Positions 17,441 to 26,437 are shown, numbered from the stretch's first letter. The stretch is 36,062 nt of DNA from an uncultured Lachnospiraceae bacterium (GCA_946615865.1 CAMOIJ010000028.1:1-36062), one strand, 5' to 3'. A program made the numbers and translations. The notes: generated by a model from the sequence alone, not told the origin.

Positions 17441-18301
17441 TTATGATGACAATTTCTTATGAAGCGTACTTAAAAAGCTTCTTCTGCTTAGTTTTACAAG
17501 ATTGGTCACTTCTTCCGACCGCCTGATCTCAATGCGGTCCCCGTACTGAAGCGGGAAACTGCTCCCTCCGTCAAATACAGCTTCTGCCTTGATCGCTTCG
17601 TTCCTGGTGGTCTTCACCATTTCGATCACAATGGCGTCTTCAGCCGACAGAACTACGCTTCTTGTGTTGAGCGTGTGCGCGCAGACGGGCGTGAGCAGCA
17701 TCAGCTGCGCTTTGGGTTCCACCAAGGGTCCGCCGGCTGACAGATTATAAGCCGTAGAACCGGTTGCCGTCGCGACGATTATACCGTCCGCGTTGAGATT
17801 GTTCAGCAGATGACCGTCCACATACACGTTGAAATTCAGGGCGCGGAACGCGCTGTTTCTGACGATAACCGCTTCATTGAGCGCGTGCAGGACTTTACCG
17901 CCTTCCACAGTGACGCCGTTTCTCTCTGTCATGCGCCCTTCCAGCATCATCCTGGGCTCGATCTCATAAGCGCCGTCCAGAAGAAGACTGACCATTTCCT
18001 GCCAGTTGCCTTTCTCGACTTCAGCCAGATACCCCAAGGTTCCGAGATTGATCCCGAGGATCGGAACGCCGCTTCCCAGCACAAGGTGCGCCGCCCTGAT
18101 CACAGATCCGTCTCCTCCGATCACGATAACGCAGTCCGTTTCCGGATCGAGGTCGATATCCAGTCTCTTTCTGTTCTCATAGGCTTCGGGAGGGATCTGA
18201 ATGCACTTTTTCCCATTGAGAAGAAGAAATCCCTTGAGCATGTTGGTAAACCGGTATTCAGGGTCTTTTTTTGTATTTGTGATGATATAAAAGCGGTTCA
18301 T
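17441..18301 (-). CDS. nadK: NAD kinase
   Basis: This 286-residue enzyme phosphorylates NAD to NADP using ATP. The catalytic GGDG motif is at residues 62-65 in VIVIGGDGSVIRAAH. ILGINLGTLGYLAEV and the NAD-binding stretch ADGIIVATATGSTAYNLSAG follow in the normal order. The start at 18299-18301 is preferred because GGGAG lies 7 nt upstream and the protein then begins MNRFYIITN, as homologues do. An ATG 15 codons earlier, just after the tlyA stop, lacks a good site. Its neighbours tlyA and argR match the conserved Clostridial order. Confidence 0.94.
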   Translation of the reverse strand: MNRFYIITNTKKDPEYRFTNMLKGFLLLNGKKCIQIPPEAYENRKRLDIDLDPETDCVIVIGGDGSVIRAAHLVLGSGVPILGINLGTLGYLAEVEKGNWQEMVSLLLDGAYEIEPRMMLEGRMTERNGVTVEGGKVLHALNEAVIVRNSAFRALNFNVYVDGHLLNNLNADGIIVATATGSTAYNLSAGGPLVEPKAQLMLLTPVCAHTLNTRSVVLSAEDAIVIEMVKTTRNEAIKAEAVFDGGSSFPLQYGDRIEIRRSEEVTNLVKLSRRSFLSTLHKKLSS

Positions 18302-18349
18302 ATCAAAACTCCCGCTTCCCATTTTATGTTTCAGCAATTTCTCCATAGC

Positions 18350-19189
18350 TTAATTTGTATCCAGCCGGCTGTGTGAAGCCTCGACCAATTCCTTTATCTT
18401 CTCTTCCGTTACAATGCTTTCAGAACGCTCTCCGCTTTCAGAAGGCTTTCTCAGATGCATGAGATACTCAATGTTGCCCTCGGGACCCCTGATCGGGGAA
18501 TAATCGAGGCCCAGTACCTCAAAGCCGAGCCCTGCTGCCATGGCGGTGACATCTCTTACCACATCCTCATGGACCTTGCGGTCTCTTACGACCCCTTTCT
18601 TTCCGACCTTATCTCTTCCAGCCTCGAACTGCGGCTTGATCAGGCATACCATCTCAGCTCCGGGCGTAAGGATCTGAAGCGCGGCCGGCAGTATTTTGTC
18701 AAGGCCTATGAAAGACACATCTACTGAGGCAAAAGACGGCATCGGGCCCTCTCCGAGATCCTCCGGCTTAACATAGCGGAAGTTCGTCTTTTCCATGCAC
18801 ACTACCCGCGGGTCGCTTCTGAGTTTCCAGTCCAGCTGGCCGTATCCAACGTCGATTGAATAGACTTTCGCCGCGCCATTCTGCAGCATGCAGTCCGTAA
18901 ATCCCCCTGTGGAAGCTCCGATGTCCATGCACACGCGGTCTGTCAGATCAATGGGAAACACTTTCAGGGCCTTCTCAAGTTTGAGTCCGCCTCTGCTCAC
19001 ATAAGGAAGCGCCGCCCCTCTCACCTCGATCTGTACCTCTTCCGGGTCAAAAGACGCACCGGCCTTATCTTCTTTGTTTTGATTGACGTAAACAATGCCC
19101 GCCATGATAAGGGCCTTAGCCTTCTCTCTCGAAGAAGCGAGTCCCTTTTCAACAAGCAGCACGTCCAGTCTCTTTTTTTCTTTCTTCAT
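18350..19189 (-). CDS. tlyA: TlyA family rRNA (cytidine-2'-O)-methyltransferase
   Basis: This 279-residue protein has an N-terminal S4 RNA-binding domain (KKRLDVLLVEKGLASSREK, to about residue 66) and a C-terminal FtsJ-like methyltransferase domain. The SAM-binding motif DIGASTGGFTDC is at 89-100. VDVSFIGLDKILP and LIKPQFEAGRDKVGKKGVVR are family hallmarks. TlyA proteins 2'-O-methylate 16S and 23S rRNA, and some are called haemolysins for historical reasons. It starts one base after the ispA stop. In many Clostridia dxs sits between these two genes, and it is absent here. Confidence 0.93.
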   Translation of the reverse strand: MKKEKKRLDVLLVEKGLASSREKAKALIMAGIVYVNQNKEDKAGASFDPEEVQIEVRGAALPYVSRGGLKLEKALKVFPIDLTDRVCMDIGASTGGFTDCMLQNGAAKVYSIDVGYGQLDWKLRSDPRVVCMEKTNFRYVKPEDLGEGPMPSFASVDVSFIGLDKILPAALQILTPGAEMVCLIKPQFEAGRDKVGKKGVVRDRKVHEDVVRDVTAMAAGLGFEVLGLDYSPIRGPEGNIEYLMHLRKPSESGERSESIVTEEKIKELVEASHSRLDTN

Positions 19190-19190
19190 A

Positions 19191-20111
19191 TCACTTCGTC
19201 CTGGTGATCAGGCCCACAATCAGTTCACGCAGAAAATCATTAGATACTGTCAGAGAATCGTACAGTTCAAGCGCTTCCTCAGACATTCTCCGCACGTCCT
19301 CAGCGGATTTCTCCAGTCCGTGCATAGTCACATAGGTAACTTTGCCATCCTTTTCATCGCTGCCTGTCAGCTTTCCGAGTTCCTCGCTGTCTCCGATCAC
19401 GTCGAGGATATCGTCCTGGATCTGAAACGCGATCCCGATGTTCTCCGCGATCTTTCCCAGTTTATCCACATCGCTCCCGGGCGCGCCGGCAAGAATCGCC
19501 CCGATCTGGAATCCGCTCTCTATCATGCAGGCAGTCTTATGTTTGTGGATATAAGTAAGCGCTTCTTCACTGGTCTGTGCCGGATTCTTCTCAGCTTCAA
19601 GGTCCGCGCACTGTCCGCCGACCATTCCATATACGCCTGCATTGCGCGCCAGAAGTTTCATAGCGCTCACACAGTTAGTTATCTCAGAAGCGTTCTCACA
19701 GTGGTCAAACGCCTTCAGAGCAGTTTCATAGGCATAGTTGAGAAGCGCGTCTCCGGTCAGGATCGCCATGCCCTCGCCGTAAACAAGCCACGTGGTCTTA
19801 CGCCCGCGCCTGTATTCATCATTGTCCATTGCGGGCATGTCATCGTGAACAAGTGAATAGTTGTGGATCATCTCCAGCGCAGCCATAAAGGGAGCAGCCA
19901 GTTCTTCCCTGCCGCCGTACATCCTGCAGGTCTCATACAAAAACAGCGGGCGAAGTCTCTTTCCTCCCGCCATAACACTGTATTGCATCGCCCTGACTAC
20001 TTCCTCAGCGAAGCGGTCGCTTCCCTCAAGTCTGTCTGCGTCGGGGAGCATCTCACAGAGAACTCTCTCGCAATGTTCGGTTTTTTCTTCCAGAATCTGT
20101 TCAAAACTCAT
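19191..20111 (-). CDS. ispA: Polyprenyl (farnesyl) diphosphate synthase
   Basis: This 306-residue all-helical prenyltransferase condenses isopentenyl diphosphate with allylic diphosphates. The first aspartate-rich motif DDMPAMD is at 90-96, and the second, DDILD, is at 233-237. The two-residue insert in the first motif and Tyr at the fifth position before it are typical of bacterial farnesyl diphosphate synthases, so C15 is the likely product, although chain length cannot be fixed from sequence alone. The GGKRLRP substrate site is at 49-55. The start overlaps the xseB end by 11 nt. Confidence 0.93.
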   Translation of the reverse strand: MSFEQILEEKTEHCERVLCEMLPDADRLEGSDRFAEEVVRAMQYSVMAGGKRLRPLFLYETCRMYGGREELAAPFMAALEMIHNYSLVHDDMPAMDNDEYRRGRKTTWLVYGEGMAILTGDALLNYAYETALKAFDHCENASEITNCVSAMKLLARNAGVYGMVGGQCADLEAEKNPAQTSEEALTYIHKHKTACMIESGFQIGAILAGAPGSDVDKLGKIAENIGIAFQIQDDILDVIGDSEELGKLTGSDEKDGKVTYVTMHGLEKSAEDVRRMSEEALELYDSLTVSNDFLRELIVGLITRTK

Positions 20112-20349
20112 CGGTATCCCCCTCTGCGCTCAGCACCTGTACTTTTTTCTCCACTGTGTCGATCGTCTCATTGCAGTAACGGATCAGTTTCATCCCCTGC
20201 TCATAACAGTTAAAGGACTCCTCCAGGGTTACGCCCGGCTCATCCATCTTCGCCAGGATCTTTCCGAGCATTTCGAAGGCTTCCTCAATACTGTTTACTT
20301 CCCCCGCGGGGGATCCGTTCACAGTTATACTGCCATTTTGATTATCCAT
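20101..20349 (-). CDS. xseB: Exodeoxyribonuclease VII small subunit
   Basis: This 82-residue protein contains the XseB core SIEEAFEMLGKILAKMDEPG, then LEESFNCYEQGMKLIRYC, about residues 20-62. It pairs with XseA to degrade single-stranded DNA. A stretch of about 18 residues precedes the core, slightly longer than usual. GGGAGG precedes the ATG. It lies 13 bp after xseA and overlaps ispA. Confidence 0.93.
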   Translation of the reverse strand: MDNQNGSITVNGSPAGEVNSIEEAFEMLGKILAKMDEPGVTLEESFNCYEQGMKLIRYCNETIDTVEKKVQVLSAEGDTDEF

Positions 20350-20362
20350 ACTCTGCCTCCCG

Positions 20363-21631
20363 TCACTTATGATCCGTCAGCACCCGCAGTGCCTCCGCCT
20401 CGATCTTACCGTCTTTAAGCTGTATGTTCAAAAGATCGCCGCGCTTTACCGATTCCGCACTCAGCACCGCTTTTCCTTCCCGGGTGCTGATATAACCATA
20501 GCCTGCGGACAGTCTCGCAAGCGGCGAGCGCTGCTCCAGTTTGGCGGCATAGACCCGCATGCTGTTCGCTGCTTCCGAAAGTTTCCTGTCCATCCTGCTC
20601 TGAAGGCGCTCCCTGCGGTCCGCTTTCTGTCTGCAGTCCCGGATTTTTCTCTCCATAGCCAGCGCCAGTTTCTCTTCGCACTGCGCCGTATACATCCTTC
20701 TGTCGCGGATCCTGGACGAAGGAGACAGATGCGTGAGTTCTCTCCTGAGACTCTCCGTATTTCTCCGAAGCGCCCTGATCTGATCTTCCATTGCCGCGGT
20801 AAGCCTGTCCGAATAGTGGCTCAGGTCTATGACGAACTGTTCATAGGAAAACACAGCCAGTTCTGCTGCGGCCGATGGGGTAGGAGCCCTGAGGTCCGCC
20901 ACATAGTCAGTGATCACAGTATCAGTCTCGTGACCCACAGCGGATATGATCGGTGTACTGCAGGCAAAAACAGCTTCTGCTACAGGCTCTTCGTTGAAAG
21001 CCCACAAGTCCTCCAGTGAGCCTCCGCCTCTGCCGATTATGATCACATCTACACCGTATTCATCGAGCCTGCGGATTCCTTCGCAAATACTCGCCGCAGC
21101 TTCCTGTCCCTGTACAATGGCCGGATACAATATGATCTGAAGATATGGATCGCGCCGCAGCGAGATATTGATGATGTCCTGTACCGCGGCTCCTGTCGGT
21201 GCCGTGACAACCCCGAGCGTCTTGATATAGCGGGGCACAGGCTTTTTGTACATCTCGTCAAACATTCCCGATTCCTCAAGTCTTCGCTTGAGTTCTTCGT
21301 ACTTCGCGTTCAGTATTCCCGCGCCGTCCTGAATGATCCTGTTTGCATAGAGCTGATAGCTGCCACTGCGCTCGTAAACGTCCACTTCGCCTGAAACAAT
21401 GACCTGATCGCCTTCCTGCATGCGAAAAGAAAGGCCTCGTCTCCGCCCCGCGAACATTACGCAGGAAAGCGTGCCCGAGGCATCTTTCAAAGTGAAATAA
21501 ATATGACCGGACGAATGATACTTGCAGTTGCTCACTTCTCCGCGGACAAGAACGCCGTGGAGAAGGTCATCCTGCTCAAACATCCTCTTTACATACCGGT
21601 TGATCTCCGATACAGAAAATATCTTTCTCAT
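20363..21631 (-). CDS. xseA: Exodeoxyribonuclease VII large subunit
   Basis: This 422-residue nuclease subunit has an N-terminal OB fold (VLVRGEVSNCKYHSSGHIYF, residues 27-46). The catalytic domain includes VVTAPTGAAVQDI (141-153), GRGGGSLEDLW (200-210) and SAVGHETD. The C-terminal coiled-coil region is Arg/Glu-rich, as in homologues. The ATG overlaps the nusB stop by 4 nt (ATGA). Confidence 0.96.
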   Translation of the reverse strand: MRKIFSVSEINRYVKRMFEQDDLLHGVLVRGEVSNCKYHSSGHIYFTLKDASGTLSCVMFAGRRRGLSFRMQEGDQVIVSGEVDVYERSGSYQLYANRIIQDGAGILNAKYEELKRRLEESGMFDEMYKKPVPRYIKTLGVVTAPTGAAVQDIINISLRRDPYLQIILYPAIVQGQEAAASICEGIRRLDEYGVDVIIIGRGGGSLEDLWAFNEEPVAEAVFACSTPIISAVGHETDTVITDYVADLRAPTPSAAAELAVFSYEQFVIDLSHYSDRLTAAMEDQIRALRRNTESLRRELTHLSPSSRIRDRRMYTAQCEEKLALAMERKIRDCRQKADRRERLQSRMDRKLSEAANSMRVYAAKLEQRSPLARLSAGYGYISTREGKAVLSAESVKRGDLLNIQLKDGKIEAEALRVLTDHK

Positions 21632-22146
21632 ATTCTCCTTGTGATATAAGTCTCGCCCTTGCGCTCCGAGACGCTGCCGCCGGAAGCGGATCCGGGGCGG
21701 GAAGCCTTCTCCTCTCGGTCTGAGGAAGATCTTTTACTTCTCTCCTTGCCGGAAATACCGGCCAGAACGCCGTTGATGAACGCGCCCGACCCATCTTCTC
21801 CGAATTTCTTCCCGAGTTCCACGGCTTCGTTAATGGCGACGCCTGTAGGAACCGAGTCGTCGTAAAGGATCTCGTATGTGCCGAGACGAAGGATCGCAAG
21901 TTCGACCTTGGGAAGACGGCTCACCGTCCACCCCTCCAGCTTATCGTCCAGCGTTCTGTCAATCTCCTCGATATTCTCGAGGATCCTGCTGCACTTGCCG
22001 GTAATATACTCCCTGTCCTTTTCGGTGACAGTCATATCCCCGCTGTCAAAGAAGAACTCCGCCTGTTCCTCCATCTCTGCAGGATCATTAAATTCTGTTC
22101 TGAAAAGCAGCTTAAAGATCTGCTCTCTCAAACTCTTCCTGTTCAT
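21628..22146 (-). CDS. nusB: Transcription antitermination factor NusB with a Ser/Arg-rich C-terminal extension
   Basis: This is a 172-residue protein. The first 130 or so residues are the helical NusB fold (REQIFKLLFRTEFND and, near its end, AINEAVELGKKFGEDGSGAFINGVLAG). NusB with NusE/S10 binds boxA RNA during rRNA transcription. The last 40 residues, from about SGKERSKRSSSDREEK to the end, are Ser/Arg/Glu-rich low complexity not found in most NusB proteins. It lies 19 bp after the Asp23 gene and overlaps xseA. Confidence 0.93.
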   Translation of the reverse strand: MNRKSLREQIFKLLFRTEFNDPAEMEEQAEFFFDSGDMTVTEKDREYITGKCSRILENIEEIDRTLDDKLEGWTVSRLPKVELAILRLGTYEILYDDSVPTGVAINEAVELGKKFGEDGSGAFINGVLAGISGKERSKRSSSDREEKASRPGSASGGSVSERKGETYITRRI

Positions 22147-22165
22147 ATAACCCGTCTTTCAATCA

Positions 22166-22543
22166 TTAGTCGTTCATCTTGATACCGGATACACGAATAT
22201 TGACGTCCTTGACCTCGAGGCCGGTCATATTCTCGATGGAGGTCTTTACTCTGTCCTGTACCTTGCTGCATGTCTCGGGAATGCTGTATCCGTAGACAAG
22301 ATCTACAGCCAGATCTGCCTGCACGCCTTCCTTGCTTACTTCCACCCTGACGGTCTTGCCGAGTCTCTTCATACCGCCTTTGCTAACCGTATCCATGTCC
22401 AGACCTCCGGCCATTCCGGAGACGCCCTCTACTTCCATAGCCGCAAATGCAGCTATAAGAGCGACCACGTCGTCAGCGATCTTTACGGTGCCGATATCCA
22501 ATGCGTCATTATATCTCTCACCCGTATTCTTTTCCTGTGCCAT
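22166..22543 (-). CDS. Asp23/Gls24 family envelope stress protein
   Basis: This is a 125-residue soluble protein of the Asp23 family, with the typical IADDVVALIAAFAAMEVEGV, then SGMAGGLDM near residues 22-50, and a C-terminal part ending VKDVNIRVSGIKM. Homologues associate with the membrane and respond to cell envelope stress, but their biochemical role is poorly defined. Clostridia usually have one copy just before nusB, as here. GGGAGG precedes the ATG. A 7-5-7 palindrome lies 33-51 nt upstream. Confidence 0.9.
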   Translation of the reverse strand: MAQEKNTGERYNDALDIGTVKIADDVVALIAAFAAMEVEGVSGMAGGLDMDTVSKGGMKRLGKTVRVEVSKEGVQADLAVDLVYGYSIPETCSKVQDRVKTSIENMTGLEVKDVNIRVSGIKMND

Positions 22544-22575
22544 AAGAGCCTCCCGTTTAATATCTAAACCTTACC

Positions 22576-22594
22576 TGTATATTTTGCATATACA
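22576..22594. promoter_or_regulatory. AT-rich palindrome upstream of the Asp23 gene
   Basis: TGTATAT-N5-ATATACA is a perfect 7-bp inverted repeat within the 90-bp AT-rich gap between prfC and the Asp23 gene. It could be an operator or part of a promoter. I cannot place convincing -35/-10 boxes beside it, and AT-rich DNA gives such matches by chance. Confidence 0.35.
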
Positions 22595-22633
22595 TCATAA
22601 TATTTTATCAGATTATGCAATCTTTGCCTATAG

Positions 22634-24226
22634 TCAGCCCCGGGAAAATTCTGACAGCTCCAGTCCCTCGTTTCTGTCCAGGACCATCTGAACCGACCAG
22701 GGATTGATAAAGAGAAGCAAAGGATTTCCCTTGAGGTCTTCTACTCTCTTCATGTCCGTCGTGCCGGTGATCCGCATAATATCCGTGTCGCATTTTGTGA
22801 CCCAGCGGATATGCTCATACGGCAGCTGCTCGAGGATGATATCCACATTGTATTCGCTCTTTAGTCTGAACTGAAGAACGTCGAACTGCAGCATTCCCAC
22901 AACGCCGCAGATGATCTCCTCCATACCTGTGTGAAGTTCCCTGAAGATCTGGATCGCGCCTTCCTGAGCGATCTGCTTGATGCCCTTGACAAACTGGTCC
23001 CTCTTCATGGTGTCCACCTGACGCACCCTCGCGAAGTGCTCCGGAGCGAATGTGGGGATTCCCTCATATCTGAATCCTGCTTTAGGCATGCAGAAAGTAT
23101 CGCCGATGGAATACAGGCCGGGATCAAAGACACCTATGATGTCCCCCGCGTAGGCCTCGCTGAGGATCTTCCTGTCATCGGCCATGAGCTGCTGCGGCTG
23201 GGAAAGCCTCTGAACTCTTCCGCTCTGTACATGCCTGACGTCCATGCCGATGTCGTATTTTCCCGAACATATACGGATAAAAGCGATCCTGTCCCTGTGA
23301 GCCTTATTCATATTTGCCTGGATCTTGAAAACAAACGCGGAGAAAGCGTCCTCCACAGGATCCACCGGCCCCTGATCCGTCATTCTCGCCGAAGGTGCCG
23401 GAGCCATCTCAAGGAAATGCTGCAGGAAGATCTCTACGCCGAAATTGTTGAGCGCTGAGCCAAAAAATACAGGAGTCAGGTTTCCTGCCCTGACTTCATC
23501 CAGGTCAAATCCGACACTTGCGCCGTCAAGAAGTTCCACTTCCTCGCGAAGCTGCTCCGCGGCGTCTTCTCCCAGTTCACTGATGATCCTGTCGTCATCC
23601 GACATCGGGATCCTTGTCTGTGTTCCCTCTCTTGTACCTTTCTGGGTATCAGCGTAAGTGATGACTTCGTCTTTCTCCCTGTCGAAAACGCCCTTGAAAG
23701 CCTTGCCGGAACCAATCGGCCAGTTCATGGGACATGTGTCGATCCCAAGGTTCTTCTCGATATCGTCAAGAAGGTCAAATGTGTCAAGGGCGTCGCGGTC
23801 CATCTTGTTTATAAATGTAAAGATCGGAATATGACGCATCGTACAGACCTTAAACAGTTTCTTAGTCTGCGGCTCTACGCCCTTTGCGCCGTCGATGACC
23901 ATCACCGCGGAATCCGCCGCCATTAGCGTGCGGTATGTATCCTCTGAGAAGTCCTGGTGACCCGGTGTATCCAGAATGTTGATGCAGCATCCGCCATATT
24001 CGAACTGCAGCACCGAACTGGTAACCGAGATACCTCTTTGTTTCTCAATCTCCATCCAGTCCGAGACCGCGTGTCTGGCCGTGGCCTTTCCCTTAACGCT
24101 TCCCGCGAGATTGATCGCTCCCCCGTACAGAAGGAACTTCTCCGTCAGGGTTGTCTTGCCCGCGTCGGGATGGGAAATGATCGCGAATGTCCGTCTGCGT
24201 GCGATTTCCTGCGCTGTTGTTGACAT
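22634..24226 (-). CDS. prfC: Peptide chain release factor 3 (RF3)
   Basis: This 530-residue GTPase recycles RF1/RF2 from the ribosome after termination. The P-loop HPDAGKTT is at residues 19-26. DTPGHQDFSEDTYRTLMAAD and the NKMDRDA motif give G3 and G4. The C-terminal half matches RF3 (TFAPEHFARVRQVDTMKRDQ and the MLQFDVLQFRLKSEYNV region), and the length fits RF3, not EF-G or TetM. GGAG lies about 8 nt before the ATG. It follows pnp after a 108-bp gap filled by a large hairpin. Confidence 0.96.
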   Translation of the reverse strand: MSTTAQEIARRRTFAIISHPDAGKTTLTEKFLLYGGAINLAGSVKGKATARHAVSDWMEIEKQRGISVTSSVLQFEYGGCCINILDTPGHQDFSEDTYRTLMAADSAVMVIDGAKGVEPQTKKLFKVCTMRHIPIFTFINKMDRDALDTFDLLDDIEKNLGIDTCPMNWPIGSGKAFKGVFDREKDEVITYADTQKGTREGTQTRIPMSDDDRIISELGEDAAEQLREEVELLDGASVGFDLDEVRAGNLTPVFFGSALNNFGVEIFLQHFLEMAPAPSARMTDQGPVDPVEDAFSAFVFKIQANMNKAHRDRIAFIRICSGKYDIGMDVRHVQSGRVQRLSQPQQLMADDRKILSEAYAGDIIGVFDPGLYSIGDTFCMPKAGFRYEGIPTFAPEHFARVRQVDTMKRDQFVKGIKQIAQEGAIQIFRELHTGMEEIICGVVGMLQFDVLQFRLKSEYNVDIILEQLPYEHIRWVTKCDTDIMRITGTTDMKRVEDLKGNPLLLFINPWSVQMVLDRNEGLELSEFSRG

Positions 24227-24261
24227 AATCTATTCTCCTGCTCCAAATAACTGTTTCGCGT

Positions 24262-24331
24262 GACTGCATAATGAACCCGGCAAAGCCAGCGCATTATTTA
24301 AATGCCCTGGCCCGCCGGGTTGTAATGAGTC
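24262..24331. other. Large imperfect hairpin between pnp and prfC
   Basis: A long inverted repeat occupies the gap: GACT/AGTC at the base, then AACCCGGC/GCCGGGTT (24274-24281 with 24314-24321), GCCAG/CTGGC (24285-24289 with 24307-24311) and GCATT/AATGC (24291-24295 with 24301-24305) around a 5-nt loop. The three upper arms give 18 paired positions. No T-run follows on the minus strand, so it is more likely an mRNA end-protecting or processing structure than a simple terminator. Confidence 0.75.
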
Positions 24332-24334
24332 CTA

Positions 24335-26437
24335 TTACTTATTCTTCTTCTGCTTGTTGACGTCCTTCATGGAGAAGCTCAGTCTTCCCATTCTGTCCTT
24401 TCCGAGGCAGACAACTGTGACCTTGTCGCCCAGTGTCAGAACATCCTCGACATGCTCGATGCGGCGGTTCGCGATCTTGGAGATGTGAACCATACCTTCC
24501 TTGCCGGGCGCGAACTCGACAAAGGCACCGAATTCCTTGATGCTGACGACTGTGCCGTCAAGGACCTGGCCCTCTTCGAACTCAGAGACGATAGTGTTGA
24601 TGTACTTCTTCGCCATTTCCATGCCCTTAGCGTCGTTGCCGCAGATGGAAACACTGCCGTCATCCTCGATATCGATCTGTACGCCGGTGCGCTTGATGAT
24701 CTCGTTGATGGTCTTTCCGCGCTGACCGACAACTTCGCCGATCTTCTCAGGATCGATCTGCATGTAGTCGATCTTGGGAGCATACTCGTTAACTGTCTCG
24801 CGGGGCTCTGCGATAGCTTCCTTCATTACACCGTTCATGATGAACTCGCGCGCCTCTTTACATCTTGCAATAGCGCCTTCGACGATCGCCCTTGTGAGAC
24901 CGTGGATCTTGATGTCCATCTGGATCGCTGTGATACCCTTGTGAGTACCTGTCACCTTGAAGTCCATATCGCCGAAGAAGTCCTCAAGCCCCTGGATGTC
25001 TGTAAGAAGTACGAAATCCTCGTCCTTGTCACCTGTCACAAGACCGCAGCTGATACCGGCCACCTGGGACTTGATAGGCACGCCTGCAGCCATAAGAGCC
25101 ATGCAGGAAGCGCATGTTGAAGCCATAGATGTAGATCCATTGGATTCAAAGGTCTCAGATACAGAACGGATAGAGTAAGGGAACTTGTCAACTGTGGGGA
25201 GTACCGGGATCAGAGCTCTCTCTGCAAGAGCGCCGTGTCCGATCTCTCTGCGTCCGGGTCCTCTGGAAACTCTGGTCTCGCCTACGGAGTAAGCCGGGAA
25301 ATTGTACTGGTGAACGTATCTCTTCTCAGTGATGTTGGGGTCAAGGCCCTCAACTCTCTGTGCCTCGGAGAGAGGCGCAAGAGTTACAACGTTGCAGATC
25401 TGTGTCTGTCCGCGGGTAAACATAGCGGAACCGTGCACTCTGGGGATCAGGTCGACTTCTGCGGCGAGAGGACGGATCTGGTTCAGTTCACGGCCGTCAG
25501 GGCGCTTGTGGTCCTTAAGGATCATCTTGCGGACTGTCTTCTTCTCATACTGATATACAGCCTCGTCCAGGATCGCGAGCCACTCCTCTTTGTCCGCGAA
25601 AGCTTCTCTGAGCTTCTCAGTAACAGCGGCGACGTTGCCCTCGCGGGTCTGCTTGTCATCCGTAAATACAGCCACTTCCATCTCTGCCGGAGGAACGATC
25701 TCGCGGATTGCAGCGAACATCTCTTCCGGGATCGCGCAGCTGACATATTCTCTCTTTGTCTTTCCGCACTCTGCAGCGATCTGATTGATCCACTCAATGA
25801 TCTTCTTGTTCTGCTCGTCAGCCATGTAAATATAGCGGATCATATCCTCTTCAGGGATCTCATTGGCGCCGGCTTCGATCATGATCACCTTATCAGCAGT
25901 AGAAGCGACGGTCAGGCACAGATCGCCGAAGTCCCACTGCTCCTGGCTGGGGTTGATGATCACTTCGCCGTCCACAAGGCCGATCTGGGTCGCTGCGCAG
26001 GGGCCGTCGAAAGGAATATCGGAAATTGTAGTTGCCAAAGACGCGCCGATCATAGCGACCATTTCGGGTCTGCACTGAGGGTCCACACTCATGACCATAC
26101 ACTCAAGAGTGACGTCGTTTCTCATATCCTTAGGGAAAAGAGGGCGCATGGGTCTATCGATAACGCGGCTTGTGAGGATCGCGTTCTCGCTGGGCTTGCC
26201 TTCTCTCTTGTTGAATCCGCCGGGCATCTTGCCGACCGCGTAATACTTCTCGCTGTACTCAACGCTGAGCGGGAAGAAGTCAATTCCATCTCTGGGCGCC
26301 GCAGATGCAGTCGCGGTACATAAAAGTGTAGTATCTCCGTAGTGAATAAATGCGCATCCGCCAGCCTGCTTGCCGACTCTGCCGATATCGACGCTGAGTG
26401 TCCTTCCGGCGAGTTCCATGGAATAAGTTTTGTACAT
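24335..26437 (-). CDS. pnp: Polyribonucleotide nucleotidyltransferase (PNPase)
   Basis: This 700-residue phosphorolytic 3'-5' exoribonuclease degrades RNA in the cytoplasm. Two RNase PH-like domains are present (YSEKYYAVGKMPGGFNKREG in the first; FPYSIRSVSETFESNGSTSM in the second). A KH domain (GKTINEIIKRTGVQIDIEDD) and a C-terminal S1 domain (VLDGTVVSIKEFGAFVEFAP) follow. The start at 26435-26437 is preferred because AAGGAG lies 6 nt upstream and MYKTYSMELAG matches homologues. An in-frame upstream ATG would add 21 mostly Lys/Arg/Glu residues from a purine-rich leader. A hairpin after rpsO lies upstream and may be an autoregulatory cleavage site. Confidence 0.96.
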   Translation of the reverse strand: MYKTYSMELAGRTLSVDIGRVGKQAGGCAFIHYGDTTLLCTATASAAPRDGIDFFPLSVEYSEKYYAVGKMPGGFNKREGKPSENAILTSRVIDRPMRPLFPKDMRNDVTLECMVMSVDPQCRPEMVAMIGASLATTISDIPFDGPCAATQIGLVDGEVIINPSQEQWDFGDLCLTVASTADKVIMIEAGANEIPEEDMIRYIYMADEQNKKIIEWINQIAAECGKTKREYVSCAIPEEMFAAIREIVPPAEMEVAVFTDDKQTREGNVAAVTEKLREAFADKEEWLAILDEAVYQYEKKTVRKMILKDHKRPDGRELNQIRPLAAEVDLIPRVHGSAMFTRGQTQICNVVTLAPLSEAQRVEGLDPNITEKRYVHQYNFPAYSVGETRVSRGPGRREIGHGALAERALIPVLPTVDKFPYSIRSVSETFESNGSTSMASTCASCMALMAAGVPIKSQVAGISCGLVTGDKDEDFVLLTDIQGLEDFFGDMDFKVTGTHKGITAIQMDIKIHGLTRAIVEGAIARCKEAREFIMNGVMKEAIAEPRETVNEYAPKIDYMQIDPEKIGEVVGQRGKTINEIIKRTGVQIDIEDDGSVSICGNDAKGMEMAKKYINTIVSEFEEGQVLDGTVVSIKEFGAFVEFAPGKEGMVHISKIANRRIEHVEDVLTLGDKVTVVCLGKDRMGRLSFSMKDVNKQKKNK

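Noticed and set aside
25235-26323. A 362-codon plus-strand frame opposite pnp
   Set aside because: Antisense to intact PNPase with no recognisable domain; similar long mirror frames occur opposite carB and atpA.
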